The notes under the pieces: model-generated
Database searches by the model: none
Told to the model about the DNA's origin: nothing
What the model saw: the letters and a program-made list of their open reading frames with translations, nothing else
Made by a program: the position numbers and the translations under genes
Assembly (NCBI GenBank): GCA_020635015.1
Contig: JACKAP010000009.1
Location: 62,001-126,000, forward strand
Length of the DNA stretch: 64,000 nucleotides
Direction: 5' to 3'
Source: Calditrichia bacterium
GTDB taxonomy: Bacteria; Calditrichota; Calditrichia; RBG-13-44-9; J075
Shown: in pieces, positions 27,443-37,200 of the stretch
Position numbering within the stretch: position 1 is the first letter of the stretch
How the letters are laid out: each line of letters opens with the position of its first letter

Positions 27443-28543
27443 ATGTCCGCACCCATCAAACCCAATCTCGAAGACCTCCTCACCCTGCTGACCATTCCCC
27501 AGATCGGTCCCGGGAGGATCCGGCGATTGCTGGCGGTATTCGACTCGGCAGCAGCACTGCTGGCTGCTCCGCTGCGTCGCCTGATCCAGATCGACGGCAT
27601 CGATCTCAAGCTGGCCGCCCGGATTCGCAAAGGGGCCGACCGGGAGACCGCCGCCGAGCAGTTGCGCCTGATGAAGATTCGGGGAATCCGCTGCCTGACC
27701 ATCTGGGATGACGCCTATCCGGCATTGCTGAAGAAGACTGCCGATCCTCCCCTGGTGCTGTTCTACAAGGGGGAACTGCCCGCCGCCTGGCCGCCCTGCC
27801 TGGGGGTGGTAGGGACCCGCATGCCCAGCCCCTACGGCCGGGCGATGACCGAACAATTGGTCGCCCGCCTGACCGAACGGGGGCTGGCGATCGTCAGCGG
27901 AATGGCCCGAGGTATTGACACCGTCGCTCATCACACCACCTTGCGGGAAGGGGGGCTAACCTACGCAGTGCTGGGATGTGGCGCCGATTATATCTACCCG
28001 CGGGAGAACCGCGAGCTGTATCGGCGAATCCAGCAGCAGGGGGCGGTTTTGTCGGAATATTTTATCGGCACCCAGCCGGATGCGCCCAATTTTCCCCGGC
28101 GCAACCGGATTATCAGCGGGATGAGCCTGGGGGTGCTGGTGGTGGAGGCCGGGGTGAAGAGCGGGGCGATGATCACGGTTAATTATGCCCTGGAACAAAA
28201 TCGCGAGGTGTTCGCAGTGCCGGGGAGCATCAGCAGCCCTAAAAGCAGCGGCCCGCACCGCCTGATCCAGCAGGGCGCCAAGCTGGTTGCCTCGGTGGAA
28301 GATATCCTGGAAGAGATATCAGTACGCCTGATCCCGGCGGCGCCCGCAGTGAAAAAACTTCCCCCGGACCTCTCCGGGCCGGAAAAAATATTGCTGGAGC
28401 AGCTTGGCGAAGATCCCCGGCATATCGATCGCCTGGTCTATGAGTTGCAGGAATCACCAGCCGTGCTGCTGGCCCGGCTGCTCCACCTGGAGCTGCGCGG
28501 GCTGGTGCGGCAATTGCCAGGGAAAATGTTTATCCGTACTTGA
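27443..28543 (+). CDS. dprA: DNA-processing protein DprA
   Basis: DprA loads RecA on incoming single-stranded DNA during natural transformation. The protein of 366 residues has an N-terminal helical/SAM-like part (LLTIPQIGPGRIRRLL), a Rossmann core with GVVGTRMPSPYG, SGMARGIDTVAHH, LGCGADYIYPREN, FPRRNRIISG and KSGAMITV (classic DprA motifs), and a C-terminal winged-helix segment (LSGPEKILLEQLGEDPRHID). I chose the ATG at 27443; the upstream open frame is low-complexity repeat. It lies downstream of obg and upstream of icmF on the same strand, without obvious coupling. Confidence 0.93.
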   Translation: MSAPIKPNLEDLLTLLTIPQIGPGRIRRLLAVFDSAAALLAAPLRRLIQIDGIDLKLAARIRKGADRETAAEQLRLMKIRGIRCLTIWDDAYPALLKKTADPPLVLFYKGELPAAWPPCLGVVGTRMPSPYGRAMTEQLVARLTERGLAIVSGMARGIDTVAHHTTLREGGLTYAVLGCGADYIYPRENRELYRRIQQQGAVLSEYFIGTQPDAPNFPRRNRIISGMSLGVLVVEAGVKSGAMITVNYALEQNREVFAVPGSISSPKSSGPHRLIQQGAKLVASVEDILEEISVRLIPAAPAVKKLPPDLSGPEKILLEQLGEDPRHIDRLVYELQESPAVLLARLLHLELRGLVRQLPGKMFIRT

Positions 28544-28580
28544 GCGGCTACTGACTCGACTTCCAACCAGTATTAATCAG

Positions 28581-28693
28581 CCCACTAAATACACGAAAGA
28601 TTCGAAAGCAAGAAGTATGGCGGAAAGGTTTTATTCTGAAGAAAACGATGCAGTCATGAGCCTTTTAGAATATTTCGTGTGTTTCGCGGGCCG
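28581..28693. repeat. Inverted repeat (GCCCACTAAATACACGAAA ends)
   Basis: Left end GCCCACTAAATACACGAAAG and right end TTTCGTGTGTTTCGCGGGC are inverted with a few mismatches. It is similar in style to the nested element at 12894-13020. Confidence 0.65.
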
Positions 28694-28764
28694 AATAATT
28701 ACAATATGTTTGCAATTATTCCAGCCATGTATTAACATTTTTGGGCTATGCCGGATACACGCTC

Positions 28765-28826
28765 ATCCAGTATCCAGTATCCAGTATCCAGTATCCAGTA
28801 TCCAGCATCCAGTATCCAGCATCCAG
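28765..28826. repeat. Heptamer tandem repeat (TCCAGTA)n
   Basis: About eight copies of TCCAGTA/TCCAGCA, ending 20 nt before the icmF start. It reads through in one frame as a spurious SSIQYPV extension of icmF. Confidence 0.9.
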
Positions 28827-28846
28827 AAACCCAGGCGGGAGAAATC

Positions 28847-31800
28847 ATGGCAACTGTCCAATACGACATAAAACACCAAATCCGCATCGTTACCGCAGCT
28901 TCTCTTTTCGACGGGCACGATGCCAGCATCAATATCATGCGGCGGATATTACAGGGATCCGGCGCAGAGGTGATCCATCTCGGGCATAACCGTTCGGTGC
29001 AGGAGATCGTCGATTGCGCCATCCAGGAGGATGCCCAGGCGGTGGCGATCACCAGCTACCAGGGGGGGCATCTGGAGTTCTTCAAATATATGCACGACCT
29101 GCTGAAGGAACGCGGTGCCGGGCATATCAAGATTTTCGGCGGGGGAGGGGGGACCATCCTGCCGGAGGAGATCGAAGAATTGCACCAATACGGCATTGCC
29201 CGCATTTACTCTCCGGAGGATGGCCGGCAGTTGGGGCTGCAGGGGATGATTAACGACCTGCTCAGCAGCGCGGATTTTGTGACCAAGACCAGCCTGATTG
29301 GCAGTGAGTTGGAGGGCGTGCAGGCGAAAGACCCGCTGGCGATTGCTCAGACCATCTCGTTTATCGAGAATTATCACGATGAGGCGGAGGAGCTGATCGC
29401 CCAACTGAACCAATTGGCCGCCGGGCGCAACATCCCGGTGCTGGGGATCACCGGTACCGGCGGGGCGGGGAAGTCTTCTCTGACCGATGAGCTGGTGCGG
29501 CGTTTCCTGATCGATTTTCCGGAGAAGACCATCGCGATTATTTCCGTGGATCCTTCCAAGCGCAAGACCGGCGGCGCGCTGTTAGGCGACCGCATCCGCA
29601 TGAACGCGATCTACCATGAGCGGGTCTATATGCGCTCTTTCGCCACCCGCCAGGCCCACCTGGCGCTCAACCGCACGGTGGTGCCGGCCCTGAGCGTGCT
29701 CAAGGCCGCGGGATTCGATCTGATCATCGTAGAAACCGCCGGGATTGGGCAGAGCGATTCCGAGATCACCGAGATCGCCGACCTTTCAGTCTACGTGATG
29801 ACCCCGGAATACGGCGCCGCTACCCAGTTGGAGAAAATCGACATGATCGACTTCGCCGACCTGGTCGCCCTGAACAAATTCGACAAGCGCGGCGCCCTCG
29901 ACGCCCTGCGCGATGTGCAGAAGCAGTACCAGCGCGGGCACGGTCGCTGGGAACAGTCGCCAAAGGAGATGCCGGTTTACGGCACCATCGCCTCACAATT
30001 TAATGATCCCGGCACCAACTCTTTCTACCGGGCGCTGATCGACCGTCTGGTGGAAAAGCTTGGGCTGGACTGGGAGTCGATCTACCAGATCAGCAAAGAG
30101 TTGAGTGAAAAGCAGTACATCATCCCTCCCGAGCGGGTGCGCTACCTGGCGGAGATCGCCGAGATCAGCGACCGCTATAACCGCTACGTGCAGAAGCAGA
30201 CCGATCTGGCTCGCCAGGCTTATCAACTGCGCGGCACCATCGATCTGCTGAAGGCAAAAGGCCGGGATGCCGAGGAACTGGAAACTTTCTTCAAGGAAGT
30301 GAAGCGGGAGATGGACAAAGACTGCCAGGATGTGCTCGACACCTGGGAAGCGAAAAAGCAATCCTACCGTGATCCTCAGTTCGTCTACAAAGTGCGCAAT
30401 AAGGAGATCCGGGTGGATAATTTCAGCGAGTCGCTCAGCCACCAGCAGATCCCCAAGATTTCCTTCCCGCGCTATCGCGACTGGGGCGACATCCTGAAAT
30501 GGGCCCTGACCGAGAACTTCCCCGGGGAATTTCCCTATACCGCCGGGGTTTATCCCTTCAAGCGCACCAATGAAGATCCCACCCGGATGTTTGCCGGCGA
30601 GGGCGGGCCGGAACGCACCAACCGCCGCTTCCATTACCTCAGTTACGGGATGCCGGCGGCGCGGCTGAGCACGGCCTTTGATTCGGTGACGCTCTACGGG
30701 GAAGATCCCGATTACCGCCCGGACATCTACGGGAAGGTGGGCAATTCCGGAGTGAGTATCGCTACCGTGGATGACGCCAAGAAGCTCTATTCGGGCTTCG
30801 ACCTCAGCCAGCCGAACACCTCGGTCTCCATGACCATCAACGGCCCGGCGCCGATGCTGCTGGCCTTTTTCCTCAATGCCGCGGTGGATCAGCAGTGCGA
30901 AATTTACGTCCGGGAGAACGGACTGACGGAAAAGATCGAAAAGAAAATTGAGGAGATATACCGGAAAAAAGATATGACCCGCCCGGTCTACAACGGCGAG
31001 TTGCCCCGGGGCAACGAAGGCCTGGGCCTGATGCTGTTGGGGGTGAGCGGCGATGCGGTGCTGCCGCGGGAGGTTTACGAGAAGATCAAGGCCGAGACCA
31101 TCTCGGTGGTGCGCGGCACGGTGCAGGCGGATATCCTCAAGGAAGATCAGGCGCAGAATACCTGCATCTTTTCCACCGAATTCGCCCTGCGCATGATGGG
31201 GGATATCCAGACCTACTTCACCGAAAACCAGGTGCGTAATTTCTATTCGGTGTCGATCTCCGGATATCACATCGCCGAGGCCGGGGCCAATCCGATCACC
31301 CAACTGGCCCTGACCCTGGCCAACGGGTTCACCTATGTGGAATATTACCTCAGCCGCGGGCTGCACATCGACGATTTTGCCCCCAACCTCTCCTTCTTTT
31401 TCAGCAACGGGGTGGATCCGGAGTATGCGGTGATCGGGCGGGTGGCCCGGCGGATTTGGGCGAAAGCGATCAAATACAAATACGGCGGCAACGCCCGCTC
31501 TCAGATGCTCAAGTATCATATCCAGACCTCCGGGCGCTCCCTGCACGCCCAGGAGATCGACTTCAACGATATCCGCACCACCCTGCAGGCGCTCTATGCG
31601 ATTTATGATAACTGCAACTCCCTGCATACCAACGCCTACGACGAAGCTATCACTACTCCCACCGAGGAGTCGGTGCGCCGGGCGGTGGCGATCCAGTTGA
31701 TTATCAACAAGGAGCTGGGACTGGCGAAGCATGAGAATCCCCTCCAGGGGGCATTTATCATCGAAGAGTTGACCGACCTGGTGGAGGAGGCGGTGCTGGC

Positions 31801-32212
31801 GGAATTCCGCCGCCTGACCGACCGCGGCGGGGTGCTGGGGGCGATGGAGACGATGTACCAGCGCAACAAAATTCAGGAAGAGTCGCTCTATTATGAATCG
31901 CTCAAACATAGCGGGGAACTGCCGATCATCGGGGTCAACACCTTCCTGGGCAGCAACGGCTCGCCCCTCCAGGTGCCCCGGGAGGTGATCCGCGCTACCG
32001 TCGAGGAGAAAGAGTCTCAGATCCATGCGGTGCGCAATTTCCAGAAGCGCAATGCCTCCGCCGCCTCCGTTGCGCTGCAGCAACTCAAACAGGCGGCGGT
32101 ACGCAACCAGAACACCTTTGCAGAATTGATGGAAGTGGCGAAGATCGCCTCACTGGGACAGATCTCGGCCGCGCTGTATGAAGTGGGGGGGCAATACCGG
32201 CGGAATATGTAA
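28847..32212 (+). CDS. icmF: Fused isobutyryl-CoA mutase with G-protein chaperone
   Basis: A 1121-residue B12-dependent enzyme rearranging isobutyryl-CoA and n-butyryl-CoA. Domain order is that of IcmF: N-terminal cobalamin-binding domain (FDGHDASINIMRRI, then KIFGGGGGTILPEE), a MeaI-type GTPase (P-loop GITGTGGAGKSSLTD near residue 198 and NKFD near 342), a linker, and the substrate-binding TIM barrel (YPFKRTNEDPTRMFAGEGGP, RLSTAFDSVTLYG, TSVSMTINGPAPM). MCM alone lacks the internal GTPase. The ATG at 28847 has GGGAG upstream; the earlier frame is repeat-derived. It may serve branched-chain acid or butyrate metabolism. No other B12 or acyl-CoA genes lie beside it. It appears complete. Confidence 0.95.
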   Translation: MATVQYDIKHQIRIVTAASLFDGHDASINIMRRILQGSGAEVIHLGHNRSVQEIVDCAIQEDAQAVAITSYQGGHLEFFKYMHDLLKERGAGHIKIFGGGGGTILPEEIEELHQYGIARIYSPEDGRQLGLQGMINDLLSSADFVTKTSLIGSELEGVQAKDPLAIAQTISFIENYHDEAEELIAQLNQLAAGRNIPVLGITGTGGAGKSSLTDELVRRFLIDFPEKTIAIISVDPSKRKTGGALLGDRIRMNAIYHERVYMRSFATRQAHLALNRTVVPALSVLKAAGFDLIIVETAGIGQSDSEITEIADLSVYVMTPEYGAATQLEKIDMIDFADLVALNKFDKRGALDALRDVQKQYQRGHGRWEQSPKEMPVYGTIASQFNDPGTNSFYRALIDRLVEKLGLDWESIYQISKELSEKQYIIPPERVRYLAEIAEISDRYNRYVQKQTDLARQAYQLRGTIDLLKAKGRDAEELETFFKEVKREMDKDCQDVLDTWEAKKQSYRDPQFVYKVRNKEIRVDNFSESLSHQQIPKISFPRYRDWGDILKWALTENFPGEFPYTAGVYPFKRTNEDPTRMFAGEGGPERTNRRFHYLSYGMPAARLSTAFDSVTLYGEDPDYRPDIYGKVGNSGVSIATVDDAKKLYSGFDLSQPNTSVSMTINGPAPMLLAFFLNAAVDQQCEIYVRENGLTEKIEKKIEEIYRKKDMTRPVYNGELPRGNEGLGLMLLGVSGDAVLPREVYEKIKAETISVVRGTVQADILKEDQAQNTCIFSTEFALRMMGDIQTYFTENQVRNFYSVSISGYHIAEAGANPITQLALTLANGFTYVEYYLSRGLHIDDFAPNLSFFFSNGVDPEYAVIGRVARRIWAKAIKYKYGGNARSQMLKYHIQTSGRSLHAQEIDFNDIRTTLQALYAIYDNCNSLHTNAYDEAITTPTEESVRRAVAIQLIINKELGLAKHENPLQGAFIIEELTDLVEEAVLAEFRRLTDRGGVLGAMETMYQRNKIQEESLYYESLKHSGELPIIGVNTFLGSNGSPLQVPREVIRATVEEKESQIHAVRNFQKRNASAASVALQQLKQAAVRNQNTFAELMEVAKIASLGQISAALYEVGGQYRRNM

Positions 32213-32225
32213 ATGGGTTGATGGG

Positions 32226-32253
32226 GTAAGGGCAAGTCGCGACTTGCCCCTAC
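32226..32253. repeat. Palindrome with TCGCGA core
   Basis: GTAaGGGCAAG-TCGCGA-CTTGCCCcTAC, just after icmF. Its arms differ from the other copies yet pair perfectly. The next 60 nt hold a CAAATCTGCGAAAATCTG-type direct repeat. Confidence 0.85.
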
Positions 32254-32325
32254 TTCCTAATATCAAATCTGCGAAAATCTGTTAAATCTGCGGAATCTGT
32301 GTGCAATTAAAAACGCTCGAATTAC

Positions 32326-32706
32326 TTACCACCCCACATGCTCGATCAACGGCCGGATCTCCCCTTCCGTGGCATCGATCTGGTTGTAATATTCCCGGTC
32401 GACAAAATTGACTGCATGGAATTTGCCGTTCACCTCTACGTACTGGCCGTTGGCCACTTCCGCCTCACCGAAGGCGAAGACCGAGACCACATCTGCTTTT
32501 TCCACCAGTTTGAACGTGAAGAATTTGTTGCCCCGGCGGGTGGTCTTCTCCTGCAAATTGTTGATTTCCCCGCGCACGGTGACGATTTTACCGTCGTAGG
32601 TTTGGCGGTGTTCGATCAGGTCTTTCAGGGAAATATAGACGCCGGCCAGCAAGCTTGTGGTTAACATCGCGATGCACAGAGATGATGCCCAAAATTTACT
32701 TTTCAT
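32326..32706 (-). CDS. Exported OB-fold protein
   Basis: A 126-residue protein starting MKSKFWASSLCIAMLTTSLL with a signal peptide cleaved after LAG. The mature part (YDGKIVTVRGEINNLQEKTT, RGNKFFTFKLVEKADVVSVF, VEVNGKFHAV) has the five-stranded OB pattern of the tRNA_anti-like/BOF nucleic-acid- or oligosaccharide-binding family. The ATG at 32706 is preceded by AGGAGGTG, a strong ribosome-binding site; the frame upstream to 32805 is not coding. No partner is evident; a role in envelope homeostasis is only a guess. Confidence 0.75.
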   Translation of the reverse strand: MKSKFWASSLCIAMLTTSLLAGVYISLKDLIEHRQTYDGKIVTVRGEINNLQEKTTRRGNKFFTFKLVEKADVVSVFAFGEAEVANGQYVEVNGKFHAVNFVDREYYNQIDATEGEIRPLIEHVGW

Positions 32707-32900
32707 CGCACCTCCTGCCGCTAATGAACCCTTCGCTGGTAATTTAACCCCGGCATCAGCCCTAATAACAGGACATCGGTCAGGACAGGGAATGATTTCG
32801 GTCAAATTCGGTGGGGGAATGGCATGCAGATTTTTTGGGCAAAGCTATCTTTTCCGGCTAAAAATTCACATTCTGGAGTCTGGTCGTATCGTCAGAGAAT

Positions 32901-32936
32901 AAAAAAAAGGCGGCACTGAAATGCCGCCCTTTTTTA
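32901..32936 (-). terminator. Rho-independent terminator for the lipoprotein gene
   Basis: GGCGGCA / TGCCGCC stem flanked by A8 on the left and T6 on the right, so it can act in both directions. It lies about 90 nt downstream of the lipoprotein stop at 33027 on the minus strand. Confidence 0.85.
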
Positions 32937-33026
32937 AACTCCGAAAACATTTGCGAAACTCGATTTCAAATTGCATAATTCGAAAGCAGAGATTCCTTCA
33001 ATCCGAATTCCGAAATCCGCACTCGT

Positions 33027-33464
33027 TTAGCGTTTGGTCATAACCACCCGCAGGTTCGCCGGTTCATCGGTGCCGTCCTCGTTGAAATCCCAGGACTCAT
33101 CGGTTGACACCATGGTGATCGTATTGTTGGTGACGGTCACGGTGGTGTTAGGATCGTCAGCGCTGATGTCGCCGTTTGAGTCTTCCGAGAAGTTGCCGGA
33201 GAAGCTGAAAGGCACGCCCTGCACGGTACCGCTCATGGTATAGGCGCCGTTTTCGCTGACGGTCATGGTGAAGGAGGCGCCGAATTCGGTGAGAAAGTCA
33301 AACGTCACGGTCGGGTCGGCCTGGCTGATATATTTGTATTCGGTCACATCCCAGGTACCTTGTATTGATATCCCGGTGTTGGTGGGGTTATCATCATCGC
33401 TGCAACTGGAGAGGGCAACCAGCAACATGATCAACATCATAGCAATCACACTTAATTTTTTCAT
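33027..33464 (-). CDS. Small lipoprotein, lipocalin-like
   Basis: A 145-residue protein with a lipoprotein signal: MKKLSVIAMMLIMLLVALSS followed by the lipidated Cys at 21 (lipobox ALSSC), then an acidic, Asn-rich linker SDDDNPTNTG. The mature part starts IQGTWDVTEYKY and alternates short strands, like the lipocalin-type barrels common in Bacteroidetes lipoproteins. It has an AAGGAGA site upstream. It is a single gene with its own terminator. Location is probably the outer membrane; the ligand is unknown. Confidence 0.75.
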   Translation of the reverse strand: MKKLSVIAMMLIMLLVALSSCSDDDNPTNTGISIQGTWDVTEYKYISQADPTVTFDFLTEFGASFTMTVSENGAYTMSGTVQGVPFSFSGNFSEDSNGDISADDPNTTVTVTNNTITMVSTDESWDFNEDGTDEPANLRVVMTKR

Positions 33465-33624
33465 ACAAATCTCCTTATAAAATATGACAATTAGGGTTTA
33501 TGATAAGGCTGCTTTTTTAGAGCGCACCTAATATGCGAATAATCTAGGCCAATGTAAACCGTTAATCTAATTTAATCAATAGACCATATGGGGTATTTTT
33601 CGAAAACAGGTTTTTTGGGGTACG

Positions 33625-34245
33625 CTAAATCAGTTTATCATTGATCGCTTTCCGCACCGCCTCCGCTCGAGAGGTGACGTGCAGTTTCTTGTAAATATTC
33701 TTGATATGGGCGCGCACCGTATGACCGCTGATACATAGCTGATCGGCGATGACCTTGTAATTATCACCCTCGCAGAGCCGGCGAAGGATCTCCTGCTCCC
33801 GCGCCGAGAGGGGATTGTCGGGGGCGGTGCGGAAAGAGGAGACAATCCGGCGGGCAATCGCGGCACTCATCGGCGCACCACCCTCATAGACCACCCGGAT
33901 TGATTCCAGGAGGGTGGCCGGAGGGGTGTCCTTGAGAAGATAACCGCTGGCGCCGGCGCACAGGGAGTCGAAGATCGAATCATCATCTTCTTTGATCGTA
34001 AGCATAATAAAATCAATCTCAGGATATTGCTGCTTCAACAAACGCACGCCTTCGATGCCGGACATGCCCGGCAGGTCGATATCCATCAGCACCACTTCGG
34101 GCGGGTCCTTCCGGATAACTTCCAGCGCACTTTCACAGTCGTTGAACGATTGTTGGCAGGTATAACCGGGGGAGCTGTCGATCAGCAGCGTCATCAACTG
34201 TCGAATTTCCCGATCGTCTTCTATAATGGCAACGCTGATATCCAT
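33625..34245 (-). CDS. Response regulator, NarL/LuxR type
   Basis: A 206-residue regulator with a receiver domain (acidic DD near residue 10, phospho-acceptor Asp near 55 in LMDIDLPGMSG, Lys in LLKDTPP) and a C-terminal LuxR-type HTH (LSAREQEILRRLCEGDNYKV and HTVRAHIKNIYKKL). It lies 30 nt downstream of the large sensor kinase in the same direction, so the two form a two-component pair. The output genes are not visible; the nearby secreted or lipoprotein genes are possible targets. Confidence 0.95.
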   Translation of the reverse strand: MDISVAIIEDDREIRQLMTLLIDSSPGYTCQQSFNDCESALEVIRKDPPEVVLMDIDLPGMSGIEGVRLLKQQYPEIDFIMLTIKEDDDSIFDSLCAGASGYLLKDTPPATLLESIRVVYEGGAPMSAAIARRIVSSFRTAPDNPLSAREQEILRRLCEGDNYKVIADQLCISGHTVRAHIKNIYKKLHVTSRAEAVRKAINDKLI

Positions 34246-34275
34246 CTTAGAAAATATGCTCCTTTTATGAGCGAA

Positions 34276-37200
34276 TCAATCCCTCATATGCGGTATATCG
34301 GTTTCCCAGGCGAGGTTTTTTCGGAGTTGCACCGAGGTGCCTTTTCCCGGGGCGGCATCGATTGCCAGCAGCCCGCCGATTTTTTGGGCCCGCGCGGCCA
34401 TGTTTTTCAATCCGTATCCGGCTGGCGCTCCTTCGAGATCGAAGCCGCAGCCGTCATCCCGCAGACGCACGGACAGTTCGCCATCATCGAGCGAAACCTC
34501 GAAATATACATGATCTGCCCGGGAATACTTGAGGCAATTATTCATCGCTTCTTTAAAAATCAGGATCAGGGAGCGGCGCTGCTCCATAGAGAGATTGATC
34601 CGGCTCAGCGCAGGGTCAATGTTCTCGCTGTGAAAACGAATCTCGCTATGCTCAAACAGGCCGTTGCCGAAATCTTTCAAGCGCACCAGAGCATGATAGA
34701 GGGAATCCTTCTCCGGGTCCAGCGACCAGATAAAGTCGCGCATGCCGCCGGATAATAGTTTCGTATTTTCTTCAATGCTGTGGAGATAATTTTGCAGGTC
34801 GGCAAGATCGTCCCGCTTGCTCAGCAGCCGTTTAGCCAGTTCTACGAAGAGGCTGATCTTGGTGAGCACATTGCCGGATTCATCGTGAAAATCCGCTGCG
34901 CTCTTTTTGCGCATGCGCTGCCGTTCCTCCCGCCGGGCCTGCTCGATGCGCATCTTTTCTTCGGCCTCAGCCTGCAGCCGACGGGTTTGGGCACGGAGGC
35001 GGTAGCGGATGAATCCCGCAATGCTGCCGACGATCCCCAAGAAGTAGAGGGAGTAGGCCCACCAGGTTTTCCAGGGAGGCGGTGAGATCGTGATGCGGAG
35101 TGTGGTTCCGCGTTTATTCCAGACGCCGTCATGATTGCTGGCCTTTACCCGGAAGGTATATTCGCCTGGATCGAGGTTGGTATAGGTGGCAAAGCGGCGG
35201 TGGCCGCTTTCGGTCCAGTCGGCATCAAATCCTTCCATCATATAGGCATAGCGGTTCTTCTCCGGCCGGGCGTAATTTAGAGCGGCGAATTCGAAGGAGA
35301 TGACCTGGTCGCGGTAGGTCAGGAAGATTTCTCCGGCCCGGCTGATGTCTTCCCGCAAAGGAGAATTCGGCCCCACCGGCACCTTCTCGTTGAAGATCCT
35401 GAAATCGGTTATGACCACCTCCGGAAGATGAGGATTATCGCGGATGCTGTCGGGATCGAACAGGTTAAATCCATTGATCCCCCCGAAATAGAGCCGGCCG
35501 GTACTGTCCCGGTAATAGGCATTCTGGTTGAATTCGTCGCTTTGCAAGCCGTCGTGGACGGTATAGCTGCGTACTTCCAGGCGGCCCCGCAGCATGCCGT
35601 CGTCGATCCAGCGGAAGCGCGCCAGGCCTTTGTTGGTGCTGACCCAGTAATATCCCCGTCGGTCTTCCAGGATTCCGTATATTACCTCATTGGGCAGGCC
35701 GTCCTCTTTGCCATACTGCACGAATTGATATTCCGGTCCTGTACTGTCCGACCCGGCTGGCAGTGCCACCAGGCGATTCAGACGGCCAGCAGTGGCAATC
35801 CAGATGTCGCCCTGACGGTCCTCATAGATCGAGAGGATCAGGCTGTTGCTCAGGCTGGTCGGATCCTCCGGATCGTGGGAAAAATAGCGGAAAAGCCCGC
35901 TTCGTCGGTCGAGCAGATGCAGGCCGCCCCCGGCGGTGCCGACCCAGAAATTGCCCTGGCGGTCTTCGAGAAGGGAAAAAATAAAGCTGTGCCGGGTGGC
36001 GTAGGGTGAGTCCTGTTCATACGGGATATGATGGAAAATGCCGGTCTCCCGTTCGAAGCGATTTAAGCCTCCCCGGGAGGTGCCGATCCATAATTCGCCG
36101 CGGCGATCTTCATAAATATAGCTGACGATCGGGGATGAAATGGTTCCGGGTTTGTCCGGGTCCGGCATATAACGGGTAAAATGGCCTGTTTCCGGGTTAT
36201 AGCGGTTTAGCCCGCCTCCCCGGGTACCGATCCAAAGGTAGCCCTGGGCGTCCTCATAAAGATCCAGGATGTAACTGCTGCTCAGGCTATGCGGATCGGC
36301 GGGGTCGTTCCGGAAAACGGTAAAGCGGCCGCTCTCCGGGTCAAAGCGACTAAGGCCGTTGGTGGTACCGATCCAGATGCTGCCGGGATAACGGCGCGAA
36401 GCTTCAAAGGCGAGCACGTGAAGTTGAGATATACCGCCGGTCTGCTCCGGAAGCGGCGCAATGTGGGGAAACTTCCGGGTATAGTGATTAAATTGGTTCA
36501 ATCCTTCCCGGGTACCTACCCAAACGGTGCCGCCGCGATTTTCGTATAGCGAAGCGATGAAATTATGGCCCAGGCTGCCGGGCTGATCGGGCTGATGGCG
36601 GAATAGGGTCGCTTGTGCCGGCGCATGCCCGCGGTCGGGAATGCGCCACAGGCCGTTGTTGGTGCCGACCCAAAGCCAGCCTTTGCGGTCTTCCAGAAGC
36701 GAGAGGATCTGGGTGGCAGGCTGAGGACCCGGCGAAAAGATCGGAATCATTTCGCCAGCCGAGGTAATCTGCGCCAGGCCGTTCTCCGTCTCGACCCAGT
36801 GGTGCCGGGAAAAAGGTCCTGCCGGGATCAGCGTAAGACCGGGATAGTGGCGATTTTCTCCCGTAGCGGTATTCCACTGGTTTAATCCAACCGAGGTGCC
36901 GATCCAGAGGGTGCCGGGCGCTTCCGCCTCCAGCGCCAGCACATTCTCTTCCTGCAGGCTGGGATGAATGGACGGCTGGTACCGATAGTTGGTGATTTCC
37001 CGGTTGGCCAGATTCATGGTGCACAATCCGCGATCAGTACCGATCCAGAGGTTGCCCCGGGGGAATTCCAGCAAGGCCCGGGCAGAGGTAAAGCTGAGTG
37101 AATGTTCGGGATCGTCCGGGTTGGGCTTATAGCGGGTAAAACGGTCGCTGTCACGGTCGAGATAATTCAGCCCCCCGCCAAAGGTGCCCACCCAGAAACC

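Noticed and set aside
28748..28846. N-terminal SSIQYP extension of IcmF and similar extensions of the methyltransferase and DprA
   Set aside because: These codons come from heptamer or other low-complexity repeats, and family starts plus ribosome-binding sites lie downstream.
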